Assembly: GCF_026151205.1 (NCBI RefSeq)
Contig: NC_087072.1
Location: 17,499,669-17,563,668 of the forward strand
Reading direction: 5' to 3'
Origin: Bolinopsis microptera
Lineage: Eukaryota; Ctenophora; Tentaculata; Lobata; Bolinopsidae
Length of the DNA stretch: 64,000 nt
Shown: positions 35,701-44,616 of the stretch, piece after piece
How positions within the stretch are numbered: position 1 is the stretch's first letter
How the letters are laid out: each line of letters starts with the position of its first letter
The notes under the pieces: generated by a model
Seen by the model: only the letters and a program-made list of their open reading frames with translations
Databases searched by the model: none
Told to the model about the DNA's origin: nothing
Program-made: the position numbers and the translations under genes

Positions 35701-37740
35701 AGACGGTACCATTTTTCCTACCCGGAGAGACCATCACTGTTTCTTACAACAAAGGGTTTGGAATGCAGGTCACCCAAGGTGTATTTCGTCAGGAATTTAC
35801 CACAACTTGCTCAACATCCAGCATCCCATTAGTGTGCTCAATAATTACAGAAGGTGTAGGCTTACCAACGGCACAGAATTGTTCCAGTGTGGTACAGATT
35901 GATTCAAGTAGCTCTAAAAGTTGTGTGACCATGGAATTGTAGGCGTTTCTAGCCTGTCATTCCAACTTCTTGACGAGTCCATGAGAAAAGAGGTCAATAA
36001 CACTATCACAAGGAGCTTGCTTACGAATGGTTTCACTCATTTCTTTGTTATTTGGACTGCTTTGTTTTGTAAAACACTCTAAAATCCATTAGGCCATGAT
36101 CACGAACAGTCTTGACTCGTGTGTAGGTAGTTACTTTATTATATTTTTCCTATATATAGGAACAACATCATTGTTATATCCAGGATTTATGCAAGTGCAG
36201 TGATTTTCAAACTTTAATGCCGATCAAATTTATCATTTATTTATTTATGTTACGCTGCATTATTTTCCGGAAAACCTATTTATACTGTAAAATGCTTTTA
36301 TGACCGCAAATTATGCCTACTAGCAGAAACCCGTCTTACCCTAAAGTTGTATTAACAAGTTGATTAAGCTAAAATGATATTTATTTATTTAGTGATTTTG
36401 ATACAATTTGGGGGTCCTAATTTCGGGACCTTTTCCTTACCCAATTTGTATTTCTTCATACTGTTCAAAGGGCAATAAAAACATTTGATGCGAAAAGTTT
36501 TGTTAAAGATGATGTCGTGGTGGCAGTAAAATGGAAACAGATATAAATATCGTCTCGCTTTAATTTTTAAGTATAGTAAGATATATCCAAAAATAAATTA
36601 TTCGCAATCCCAGTATAAACTTTCTTGAAGTATAAAATGCAACTTGGTACAGCTTAACCTTCTAACTCATAACATAAAGGTCGGTTAACAAGTTGAACTT
36701 CGTTGAAGGCCACTTTAAGGTCTGGTTAAGGCACAATGGTGCAGTTACTCGGTTAAGGTGGGTTAACGCAGTTATAATATACTTCTATTCGTCAGTAGAG
36801 TTGATCAACTACATTACATGTTAGTCGTTAATATCATGGTGGGTAAAATATTGACCGTTAAAAATATGACGGGATGCCCGAAAAACCGCCACATTTTAAA
36901 ACCACATTGGCTAATTCAGGTCAGTACTAACTAAAAATATTTTTAGTACAAATGTTTCAAAACTTAAAGAAATATTATTTTCAAATTTTTGAACCTGAAC
37001 ACAAGGGTCCCCCCTTGTGTGAATTATTGAAACATTTTTTGAAAAATTTGGTGCTTTAAATATTGTATGTTCAAATATTTTTACCCAAATTAATGCGTCT
37101 GACCGAGCTGAATAGTGAATACGATGCTGTAAAAACTATTTCGTCAATATTACACACTTGCAATGCACAGGAGGCCCACATAATGATATTGCAAAGATAT
37201 GATCAAAAATATAGAAATGTTGCATTTTTTGTGTTGACTTTTATATCTGAGGAAAAATGGACTTACTGCCTTTCTAGAGAGGAATCGGTTGAAATCGATC
37301 CTGATAAAAGGCAGTAAGTCCGCAATTCCCTCAGAAAAGGATGTAAGTCCAATGCGGATGGGAAAATAGTTTAGTTATTCTGGAGAAAAATGGTTTTTAT
37401 AGATCAGTGTTGGTGAATTTATGCTTTTAAGCATGTTTACTGTTGAGGACATACGACAATAATTTATTTACGCATAAACGTCAAAATTAACCCCTTTTAT
37501 GCAAGTAAAATTACCTAAAAAACAGCAAACACGTTTTTCCCATTTTCTCAAAATGACATCGATGTGACTTACTGCCTTTTCTCAGGGAACGGCAGTGCAC
37601 TCATCTAAATGTAACAATTTATAATATTTATTCGACTAAAAATCAAATCTAAGTAAATCAAAGTAAAATTATAGAAGAGATTTACCTGCTTCTGTGGGGC
37701 CGTCTGTAAAGGTTAAATAATTCACTGTAATGTTGTCCAT
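26735..37740 (-). CDS. Rhodopsin-class (class A) GPCR, 11 exons
   Basis: All eleven exons keep phase and give 471 residues: 37740-37686 (ATG), 34141-34061, 33767-33641, 30369-30298, 30030-29839, 29703-29557, 29409-29333, 28917-28750, 27508-27345, 27183-27044, 26927-26735 (TGA). Seen: a short N-terminus with an NIT glycosylation site; TM1 with GNSLAVL (N47 = N1.50); TM2 LVSADLL (D72 = D2.50); C108 exactly 25 residues before R133 of a DRV motif (DRY variant); TM4 W160; extracellular-loop C186 to pair with C108; a long Ser-rich third intracellular loop (about residues 226-361). Odd: the TM6 CWxP motif is CHVC (H379, C381 for the proline) and TM7 NPxxY is NVIIY (V431 for the proline). The ligand class is unknown; I could not assign a subfamily. 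Introns hold a nested gene, a Helitron fragment and a foldback element. Confidence 0.92.
27766..27912. repeat. 145-bp direct repeat in GPCR intron, copy 1
   Basis: Nearly identical to 28086-28229 (AGTTATGTGCCTCGCCGGGC to CAAGCCTCTTGATTTA). It lies in the intron between GPCR exons 9 and 8. The plus-strand frame 27636-27905 covers copy 1 and has a hydrophobic stretch of about 20 residues, but copy 2 lacks that upstream part. Confidence 0.9.
28086..28229. repeat. 145-bp direct repeat in GPCR intron, copy 2
   Basis: Second copy, offset 320 bp from the first, with one noticed difference (GACTCAACTC against GACTCGACTC). Confidence 0.9.
30409..31494. mobile_element. Foldback element, 1,086 bp, 9-bp TSD
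   Basis: The whole element is an inverted repeat. The ends are GGAAGTTGGTCGTTTAGCTC and, inverted at the right, GGCAACTTGGTCGTTTAGC. Each arm has a block of CTATGCAACGT repeats, then a block of CCGGCTACTAG repeats toward the centre. The 9-bp direct duplication AGTATATAG lies at 30400-30408 and 31495-31503. No protein is encoded. Nine-base duplications with long inverted ends are typical of Mutator-like (MULE) and foldback elements. It sits in GPCR intron 3, 31 bp beyond the acceptor of exon 4. Confidence 0.92.
31818..32850 (-). pseudogene. Helitron Rep/helicase fragment with an intron
   Basis: On the minus strand, 32850-32552 joined to 32442-31818 encode about 308 residues of a Helitron transposase interior. 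The first part has VDNSWIVPYSPFLSR, NCHINVEICSS and KYTYKGTDRA, the conserved tail of the rolling-circle Rep domain. The second has GRLYSMSPKIGDLYYLRLLL, the classic stretch between Rep and the Pif1-like helicase. The join removes a 109-bp GT-AG intron (32443-32551) and gives RYLGAKSNE in phase. Both the Rep catalytic part (two-His and Tyr motifs) and the helicase Walker motifs are missing, so it is a fragment. It lies in GPCR intron 3. TGACGTAGCATACAGCATAA occurs on both sides (31701 and 32977) in the same orientation. Confidence 0.88.
33825..33950. repeat. AGGTTATATATA simple repeat
   Basis: Four or more 12-bp units AGGTTATATATA, then related TA-rich sequence. Intronic in the GPCR gene. Confidence 0.8.
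34308..34460. repeat. Telomere-like CCCTAA repeat, copy 3
   Basis: CAAAATTATCACCTGACTCG at the left, CAACCCTAACCACAAACC inside, and GGCTGTCACGAGACCAAAAC at the right. Matches the layout of the 19.3-kb copy, with decayed CACGTG sites. It lies in GPCR intron 1. Confidence 0.6.
34713..35384 (+). CDS. Secreted apple/PAN-domain protein with pentapeptide repeats
   Basis: A 223-residue intronless frame. An N-terminal hydrophobic segment (KLTLTMIATAINILLVVVA) fits a signal peptide. It is followed by 13 VINTA/VINTT pentapeptides encoded by a perfect 15-bp tandem repeat at about 34793-34998. Then comes an apple/PAN-like domain: NECQEYC, ECKTFSF, SECFLY and a closing KDC, the expected six-cysteine spacing, as in extracellular adhesion and recognition proteins. 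Several NxS/T sites are present. The frame ends TAA at 35382-35384 within CAATGG-TAAATT, then continues open in the same frame for another 180 codons. The gene is nested in intron 1 of the GPCR on the opposite strand. Lack of introns suggests a retrocopy or a young single-exon gene. Confidence 0.75.
   Translation: MPFKKLTLTMIATAINILLVVVAEEGTTAVINTAVINTAVINTAVINTAVINTAVINTAVINTAVINTAVINTAVINTAVINTTVINTAVINTAVIYSEPFRRFIVTPGNECQEYCKYEAECKTFSFDLDWLSECFLYRENRSTLVYEASNASHIIFGMKDCNVEWSYINMQGQFKMGQEDAVVFLRTDLKMCAEVNYTETKPSSSMGYQLFFSSSCEIAQQW
34793..34998 (+). repeat. 15-bp coding minisatellite
   Basis: Thirteen head-to-tail TTATAAACACAGCTG units with only one base change noticed (ACAACTG near 34961). 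Homogeneity implies recent expansion. Both strands are open through the array because 15 is a multiple of three. Confidence 0.95.
35398..35942 (+). pseudogene. In-frame continuation of the apple-domain gene
   Basis: After the TAA at 35382 and a second in-frame stop (TAG at 35394-35399 area), the same frame stays open to TAG at 35940. It encodes Cys-rich sequence (GLSRSACLKSCKNENSYLLL) that looks like the next extracellular domain, plus a Ser/Thr-rich end. A GT-AG pair only 19 bases apart spans the stops but would shift frame. The likeliest reading is a former longer gene with nonsense mutations, or an allele of it. A downstream ATG at 35415 exists, but it has no signal peptide. Confidence 0.5.
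36489..36582 (+). repeat. Left arm of a 2-kb-spaced inverted repeat
   Basis: GTGGCAGTAAAATGG, then ATATCGTCTCGCTTTA and GTAAGAT, match the complement of 38546-38645 with about 75-80% identity by eye. Both may be independent opposite copies of a repeat or the long ends of one element. The first GPCR exon lies between them. Confidence 0.65.
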
Positions 37741-38194
37741 ATCGATATGCTTCCTCCTTCCAAACCCCGAAGTTCTAACAACGATTTAGGAAGTAAAGGC
37801 TTAAACTACCGCCGCTAAAAGTCGACTGTTGTGTTCTATTGAATATGAATATTCCTTGCATACAATTAGAGGTGGTGCTCTATTGTCGTACTATTTTACA
37901 GATAGTTCATTATCATTGCTTTCTTACATCTCCTGAGAGAATTAGATTAAAAATGGAAATTTCGAGTATTGAATATTGATGGGTGAAAATCATTCTGCAT
38001 CTATATTAATTTTATAAGCAAAATAACAAAATGGAAATCGGAACAATTTTTAAAGGCTATTACAGTCTTACAGTTAAATGCAACTGCTCGATCAAATCAA
38101 ATAACGCTCTGCAGAACTGCCTAAATGACAGTGACTGACATGCAGTTTTATTGAAATTCGAATAAGATACAGTTTCGAAAAGGCGTTGGACAAA

Positions 38195-38197
<3 letters not shown>

Positions 38198-38258
<61 letters not shown>

Positions 38259-38529
38259 GAGGAACCTGCCAAACCCCAGGACACCAGGAGGATACCACCG
38301 GCAAAGCGGCTAATAGTACCCTCCGGTCTGTGTTGTACCGAAGAAGCTGAGTTAATCGATCAAGACTCGGCTTACCAGCCAAGAGGCAAAAACTGAGCGG
38401 CACCAAGGGTTCAGAGAGTGTCATTTCAGCTTCTCCGGTGCTGGATGCCCTGGGGTTTCACATGCGCCGTAGCAAAATAAATATAAAAACACACGCACAC
38501 AATTTTTTTTATTCTTTTAGATAAAAAAA
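38198..38529 (-). mobile_element. Poly(A) retroelement (SINE-like) with 20-bp TSD
   Basis: Read on the minus strand, a sequence of about 275 bp ends in about 57 A (T run at 38197-38254). AAAAGGCGTTGGACAAATCT occurs on both sides (38178-38197 and 38530-38549), a target-primed duplication. The body (CCGGAGAAGCTGAAATGAC near 38430 to CTCCTGGTGTCCTGGGGTT near 38275) has no protein motif I know and no clear polymerase III boxes. It is a SINE or a 5'-truncated LINE tail. The intact poly(A) and TSD suggest a young insertion. It sits next to the right arm of the inverted repeat. Confidence 0.88.
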
Positions 38530-38545
38530 AAAAGGCGTTGGACAA

Positions 38546-38645
38546 ATCTTACTATATATAAAGCGAGACGATATATATATATATATATATATATCTGTGC
38601 CATTTTACTGACACCACGGCATCAACTTTAACGCAACTTTCCGCA
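38546..38645 (-). repeat. Right arm of the inverted repeat
   Basis: Complement of 36489-36582. It contains a (AT)n tract at 38571-38594 absent from the left arm. Confidence 0.65.
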
Positions 38646-38694
38646 AAAACCGTAAAAGATATACAACTGGGGTGATACAGGCCGCTGCCCCCTA

Positions 38695-39423
38695 GTGATA
38701 AAGGCATCAAAGCAAGTATTTGGGTATTTCAACCGACTTGAGCAAATGGACAGAGCTGGTTGCACAAGTCTAGCCAGACAGGCGTTCATAGAACAACGCA
38801 CACTCAATCTGCCATGGTACAAAGGTATAGAAGATCTCCGACAAAGCCTTCAGTCAGTATCATCTCGCAGGTTGACCTACCCCAACCAATTCAAAACAGC
38901 ACTACGTAGTACTTTTATTAACTGTTGGAACGAGGAGCGGCAAAACAACCGGAAGCTCAGTTTCTACAACACTATCAAAAGTGAATTTACAGCTGAAGCG
39001 TACCTGAACCTGCAGCTCAGTGGAGAAGAGGTGAAGCGGCTGGCGCAGTTCAGAATGAGTGCTCATAAGTTCAACATCGAGACCGGTAGATACGCCATCA
39101 ACCGTGAAAATCCGCTCAGTCGCATTTGTAAGCACTGTTCTTCATCAGACCTTGAAGCTGTCGGTATACTGGCCGAACTACCAATGTTTGAGCCGATCAT
39201 TGAAGATGAGAAACACGTTCTCACGGATTGTTCGCTTTACGACGACCTGAGGCGAAACATAGGTCAGCAGGCGAGAACCATGATCACCTCTGGAGCGGAG
39301 ACCTTTGCCGACCTCTTCAAGGATATCCTATTGATCAGAGAAACTGCCAGATTCTTGAGTAAAGTGAACAAGCGGAGGTTCCCCCCGAGTGACAGAAAAG
39401 AAAAGGAAGGACCTACAACATGA
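38695..39423 (+). pseudogene. LINE ORF2 C-terminal fragment
   Basis: A 242-codon frame ending in TGA with the pattern found after the RT domain of many non-LTR elements: LAQFRMSAHKFNIETGRY, then CKHC, then DEKHVLTDCSLYDDLR (a CCHC-like zinc motif). No RT or endonuclease is present upstream, so the copy is 5'-truncated at about 38690. The 3' sequence ends in a CTTTGAAAT tandem run at about 39727-39770, which may be the element's repetitive 3' tail. Confidence 0.75.
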
Positions 39424-39726
39424 CTCACGGACTCAACATGCGAAACGCGGATCCGACAGTGTGTTATTTTTCGTGTGCGTTTCACACTTTTGATTTAGTG
39501 TGGAATTTATGTGTGGATCTTAGGCATGGACACAAAGGACTGGTTGTTCGCGTCATGAACATTCCTTTTTAGAATAGCTCGGTTTTTAAACTCTTTAGAC
39601 TATAACCGTCAACCGTGAATATTTCAGGACAGGTTTCGGTTTTTTCGTTTTTGACTTTCATTTTATCTTTATTTTTTAAAATTTAGATCCGACACAATGT
39701 TTATTGTAATGATCATTTTATTTTGA

Positions 39727-39770
39727 AATCCTTTGAAATCCTTTGAAATCCTTTGAAATCCTTTGAAATA
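39727..39770 (+). repeat. CTTTGAAATC 10-bp tail repeat
   Basis: Four to five copies of TCCTTTGAAA in a row, 300 bases past the LINE stop codon. Several LINE clades end in short tandem repeats instead of poly(A). Confidence 0.7.
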
Positions 39771-42700
39771 CAACAGAAACTTTTTTGACTGGGTTAAATG
39801 CTTTAATGGCCTTCAAATCAGCATGAAAAAATAAAAAATTGGCCAAGGAATAATAATTTTAGTGCCCAAAATTTGGACTCCCAAGTGGTGTCAAAAACGC
39901 GAATTAAATAGGTAATAATTATTTTAGTCTCTCGAGTCTTGACACCACTTTAGGGTTAGACGGGTTCCTGCTAGTAGATTAAATTGCATTCCGGTGTGAC
40001 ATTTTAAGCACATTTGAAGCTTTTCGTGGTTACAAGGTTGGCTAGAATTAATGGAACGTCGGCTGGATTTCAAATATTAAAATTCTGGACGCATATAAAA
40101 ACGGCACTTTAAAGTCACTGCCTGTCTTGGATACTCGATAAAATCTCGTAACCAGGTAACTGCGAGCTACTTTGTTTAATGCGATCCTGGTCCCCGATCA
40201 CACGGTATAAAATCTTTAATAGCAATTATATGTTATATTAGTGTTTAGACAAGCGAAAGGCAGCCTACTAGTACTAGCCTTAACAATCATAAAATGCTGA
40301 GCAGCAAAGGTTGTCACTTTGATAATGTGTGTCAGAATCTTATGTCGCATCAGAAACTGAAGCAAATGCAATTTAGAGGAAATATACATAGTCCAAAGTT
40401 TTCGCCATGACGTATTGATCAACTTTTATTTGAAACTTTCTACTTCAGAATATGTTGAACGAAGATAGACCATATAATATTGACGAAGTAAGTTAAACTA
40501 TTAACTAACACCTGATTCTCCAAAAGCCTAATAACAAAACCTGAGTCATAAAACATGTTATAATTTAGCGTAAACAATTTAACACCCAATTGACAAAACA
40601 ATTGAATCAAAATAAGAATAAGAATTCTGAGTTCAAAAATTTAGGTATTTGTTTATTTGGAAATTACATAAACACTTGATGCCTTGATGGTTAAGATAAT
40701 CGTTTCATCCTTTAGGCAAACTTTGTCCCATAACGATTTCTTAATTAGGTGATAAGATATCTCCTAAATACGGCCGGCACGGACATTTTAACATTGTCAC
40801 ACAATAAACGTGTGAAGGAATAGACAATAAACATTAAACATGGACTTTTTGTAGTAGATTAGAAAACGTAAAACATTTGTTTTGTAAAGTTTATTAAGTA
40901 ACATTTGTAAAGGCTACTGTTGTTTTCTGACAAAATTGCTTAAATCCATTCCAAAATTCGAGGTTTTTAAACAGATAAGTCAAATTTTTGGCCAATTTTG
41001 GCATTGTAGGGGTTCTCTAAAAGATGTTGTTCATGTTGGGGCCAGGGATTAGTTCTGATGGTTTCTAATGGTTTTCAGGGACAGTTCTTAACCTAAAAAT
41101 TCGGATAACAGAATCTAAAATTTCAAAAATGGTCTTTAAGAACTTTTGTCAGTAAACGGAAAAACAGGACCGGCAACGTCGATAAAGTTTTCGTTGTCCT
41201 ATAAGTATATAAATTACATGAAGTAACCTGCTTAGAAGTTAAAATTGTCAGGTTTATCGTCAAAAAGTGAAACATGATCTGCAAAACGTACATACTTTAC
41301 GCCGCTTTCCCACGAGCTAAGCTGTAAATGTAATCTGCTCTAAAAAAGCCGTCCAACCCGATAATCGATTTGAATCAGATTACATGTATGCCGTATGGGT
41401 TATGTTAGGTTATATAATAGGTTACACTTACCCACACTACCATCTGAACTATATTAAACGGACTACAAACCTCTCCTAAAACCGCACATTACTAAAATAT
41501 TATTATACATTATGCAATATTACTCATACATTATAATGCAGCCTTTACTTTAGATTAAAAACGTCTACCTTATGTCAAGCCAGATAGCGACAGACTAGGT
41601 CACTATAAAGCTATAAGTGCATGCAATGAAGAAAATGAATTGTGTGAAATGTATTGTCAAGCACGACAGTCCCGCTTGTATGACCACACTAACACTGCAG
41701 ATGGTTGCCGTTGAACTTCCTTAAAGTGTCACTGTTGCAGATTCTTCATTTCAGTACTTGTGTAGTAAGACTAAGAGAGGGTATGATCAATCTAAGATGA
41801 TAAATTACGGAGGAATGTTCCCCGTTTTACGCTAGAAATTTTCATTTCTTAGTAAAATTCTCGAGTTGATGGACAGAGCAAAGAATCTGATCAGACCTTT
41901 ATGTTTAGAGCTACGGAGAAACATTTAACTGGCCAAATAATTCAAAGCTGTAGAAGATTAACAAATGTAATGATATTTTAAACCTTGTTATTTGGAAGCT
42001 TTCCAAGCAAAAATTTAATTATCGTAAGGTGATCCTAAATACGTCAGAATTATCGAAATAACTGTCCTGTTTACGACGGGAACAGTTTACAACTGTCGTA
42101 TATTTACGACAGTAATTTTTTCTCTAAAATTACCGCATTTAAAAAATATACCAAATATACGGGAACAGGAAATCACGTGCCCGCATCAAAATGTTCACGA
42201 TATAGTTGGCTTTGTGTGGTGGAATATTGCCAAAACATGTGCTTCCCGCAACAACTAACGACAACGTGGGTATTGACCAAGATCGCAAGGGGTTACATTT
42301 AGTTCATACCCGAAGACGTTATGGAGTATAGTGTAAAATACGATTGGCAACCAGATCAGTCCTCCCGGGGCGTACCAATGGTAAATACTGCCTGCTCACA
42401 AAGGTACGGTATAAACGAAGTGGCGTACACGGGTAATTAAAATGTACAAGGGTACGATAAAGAAGTGTCGTACACGGTACTTAAGAAATACACGGGTACG
42501 ATATTGAAGTGTCGTACACGGATACCTGCAAACCTCTAGCTCTGCAATTACTCGTGCTGTGATAGAGAATACGGCGATAACTCAAGTTACGGTAATTAAT
42601 GTACTATAAGTATAACTCTTACAGGCTACTGAGTGCCGTATAACTTTAAATACGATCGAATGACTGGATCGAATCCTAAGTTAGGTAAGAACAAAGGAAA

Positions 42701-43284
42701 CTGTGTATTCGAACAACAAGTTTCGAAGCGTGAATTACAGTCAATCAAAACTATACTAGTGAGTAGTGACGCATCGGCAGTTAGATTTAGAGCAGTTGTA
42801 CAATGACATTGGATAATTGGCGGCTTGAACTATCAACTATGTTGGTTGAACAAGTTGGCAGATGTTGTTTACGCGATTTTGAGCGCATCCTCATTGTGTG
42901 AAACAAACTTTAGAGATTACGAATATCTTATGAATAAAGAAAGGCTGAGGCTGAAGCCTCAGCTTGCTGAAAAACTAGTATTTATTTACTCCAATGAGCA
43001 CATTAAAATGTGATACTGATTTTATCTGTCACTGCTCATTTTTATCTCTCACTGTTAATTTACTATCTTAATAATTCATGTTTCTCTTCGACTACTACCT
43101 CAAATAAAATTATGATAATACTTAAGCCAAAGGAACATTGCAAGTACTCCACTGACTTTGAAAAAAGTTACATTTTTTTTTCAAAAAAGGCTGTTCCCTA
43201 TAGGGCCCGTACGGTACGTACCTTTAAAAGTTGCTGTACCGTACGTACTTTAAGCCCAGTACCGTACGTTCTTCTCATTATAGG
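39771..43284. other. Gene-poor stretch with small repeats
   Basis: No gene recognised. Near 42400-42530 a motif GTACGATAAAGAAGTGTCGTACACGG recurs about three times at roughly 55-bp spacing. At 43205-43270 CGTACGGTACGTACC and GGTACCGTACGTAC-like segments alternate in both orientations. Confidence 0.45.
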
Positions 43285-43356
43285 TCCAAATTGTCACCAA
43301 TGATCATTGAATTCATGCAGAAACCCCAGGGGGTCTCTAACTTAATATACAGTATG
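43285..43356 (+). repeat. Duplicate of the LINE 5' end
   Basis: TCCAAATTGTCACCAATGAT through AACTTAATATACAGTATGTA matches 44611-44682 with a few changes. It is a stray piece of the same LINE family, 1.3 kb upstream. Confidence 0.8.
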
Positions 43357-43369
43357 TATATACAATATA

Positions 43370-44015
43370 ATATATATCCAGTGCATAAAATGGCTAACAT
43401 GATAATATGAATTCTTCAAACCTATTATTATGAAGAAGACTGTGTAGTTGTAAATTGTAATTGAACATTTGGTAAAAACCTGGAAACCATTAAAAACTGG
43501 ACCGGTTTACAATGTCAAGTAATAATGCAGTCCAGACATGGTCATCATAATATCATAGGTATGTTGAGCAACAACAAAAATACTATGTTTTTTTAAATAA
43601 ATGAGTGGGATTCGTGCATGGTAAAAATTGACGATTTATTTGACCAATGTAGCGCCGCGCATCAACAATAAATGAATCCAGAAAATTGCGGAAAACAACT
43701 TTGCGAAAAAGGAACTTCACTGTAATTAATTAACACATGGCTATCGTCGCGCGCAGCATAACAGACGCTTCCCATACACATAATTATAGGGGAGTGGTCT
43801 ATAATATTGCGAAGGAGCAGACTTTTGTCATCAACGTAGCGCCGTCGGTCCACCTCATATATCCAAACCCGATTACTTATTCCCTACGATCTTTTTGCTT
43901 TGCCTTCGGCAAGAGTAGGGAAACAAATCCAGATTAATATTAGCTGATAAAAGTGTTACAGAAGCAAACGATAAACGCATGTTTACAGATAATCTTTATT
44001 CTCCTGTTTCTGTCA
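43370..44015 (+). repeat. Dispersed repeat, longer copy
   Basis: 43370-43535 and 43930-44010 match 51070-51225 and 51252-51340. About 350 extra bases lie in this copy between ACAAAAAT (about 43580) and CCAGATTAATATTAGC (43931). The extra piece is an insertion here or a loss there. Confidence 0.8.
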
Positions 44016-44616
44016 CACACAGTCTCGTGAATTGTATTTAACTTTAAATAGTACGAAACTAAAATGACAGATCCGTCTGAAGCTAGCAAGTACTATACTA
44101 CTTTACTACTTATCAAGCTTTTAAGTTTTTGCTCGTAAAATTATCATTTTTAATAAATAAAAGATGTCAAAGTTCGGATAATTTAGTTGGAGTGACGTTA
44201 AAATGATCGTCTAAGGTTAAACCATGTTAATAATGCAAGTTACGAAATAAACATGAAGTGATGAAGCATATTAACGTTAAACATTCATCATCTGTCATGA
44301 CAGTTTCGTCCGAGCGATTACACATGTCTCTTGACCACAGATATCTCTGAGCATGGCACTTCCATGCAGGACTGTCACTCTTCAAGAGATCTGTTTTTAG
44401 TGCTTTTACTAGACCAGCAGAAATATAACTCAGATTAGAAAACCTGTGAACGGGGATATGACCCAGATTAGAAAACCAAATGGCACTTTTAACTATGTAT
44501 TTAAGGAGCCAAACGAATTTATTGAAATAAACAAGGTTCATTAACCCAAATTTGAGAATTTTGTAGTTTTTCAACCTTTAAATAAAACATCGCAAATAAT
44601 TTTCGATCCGTCCAAA

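Noticed and set aside
38060-38424. Lys-rich frames on the minus strand
   Set aside because: Poly-Lys comes from the poly(A) tail of the retroelement.
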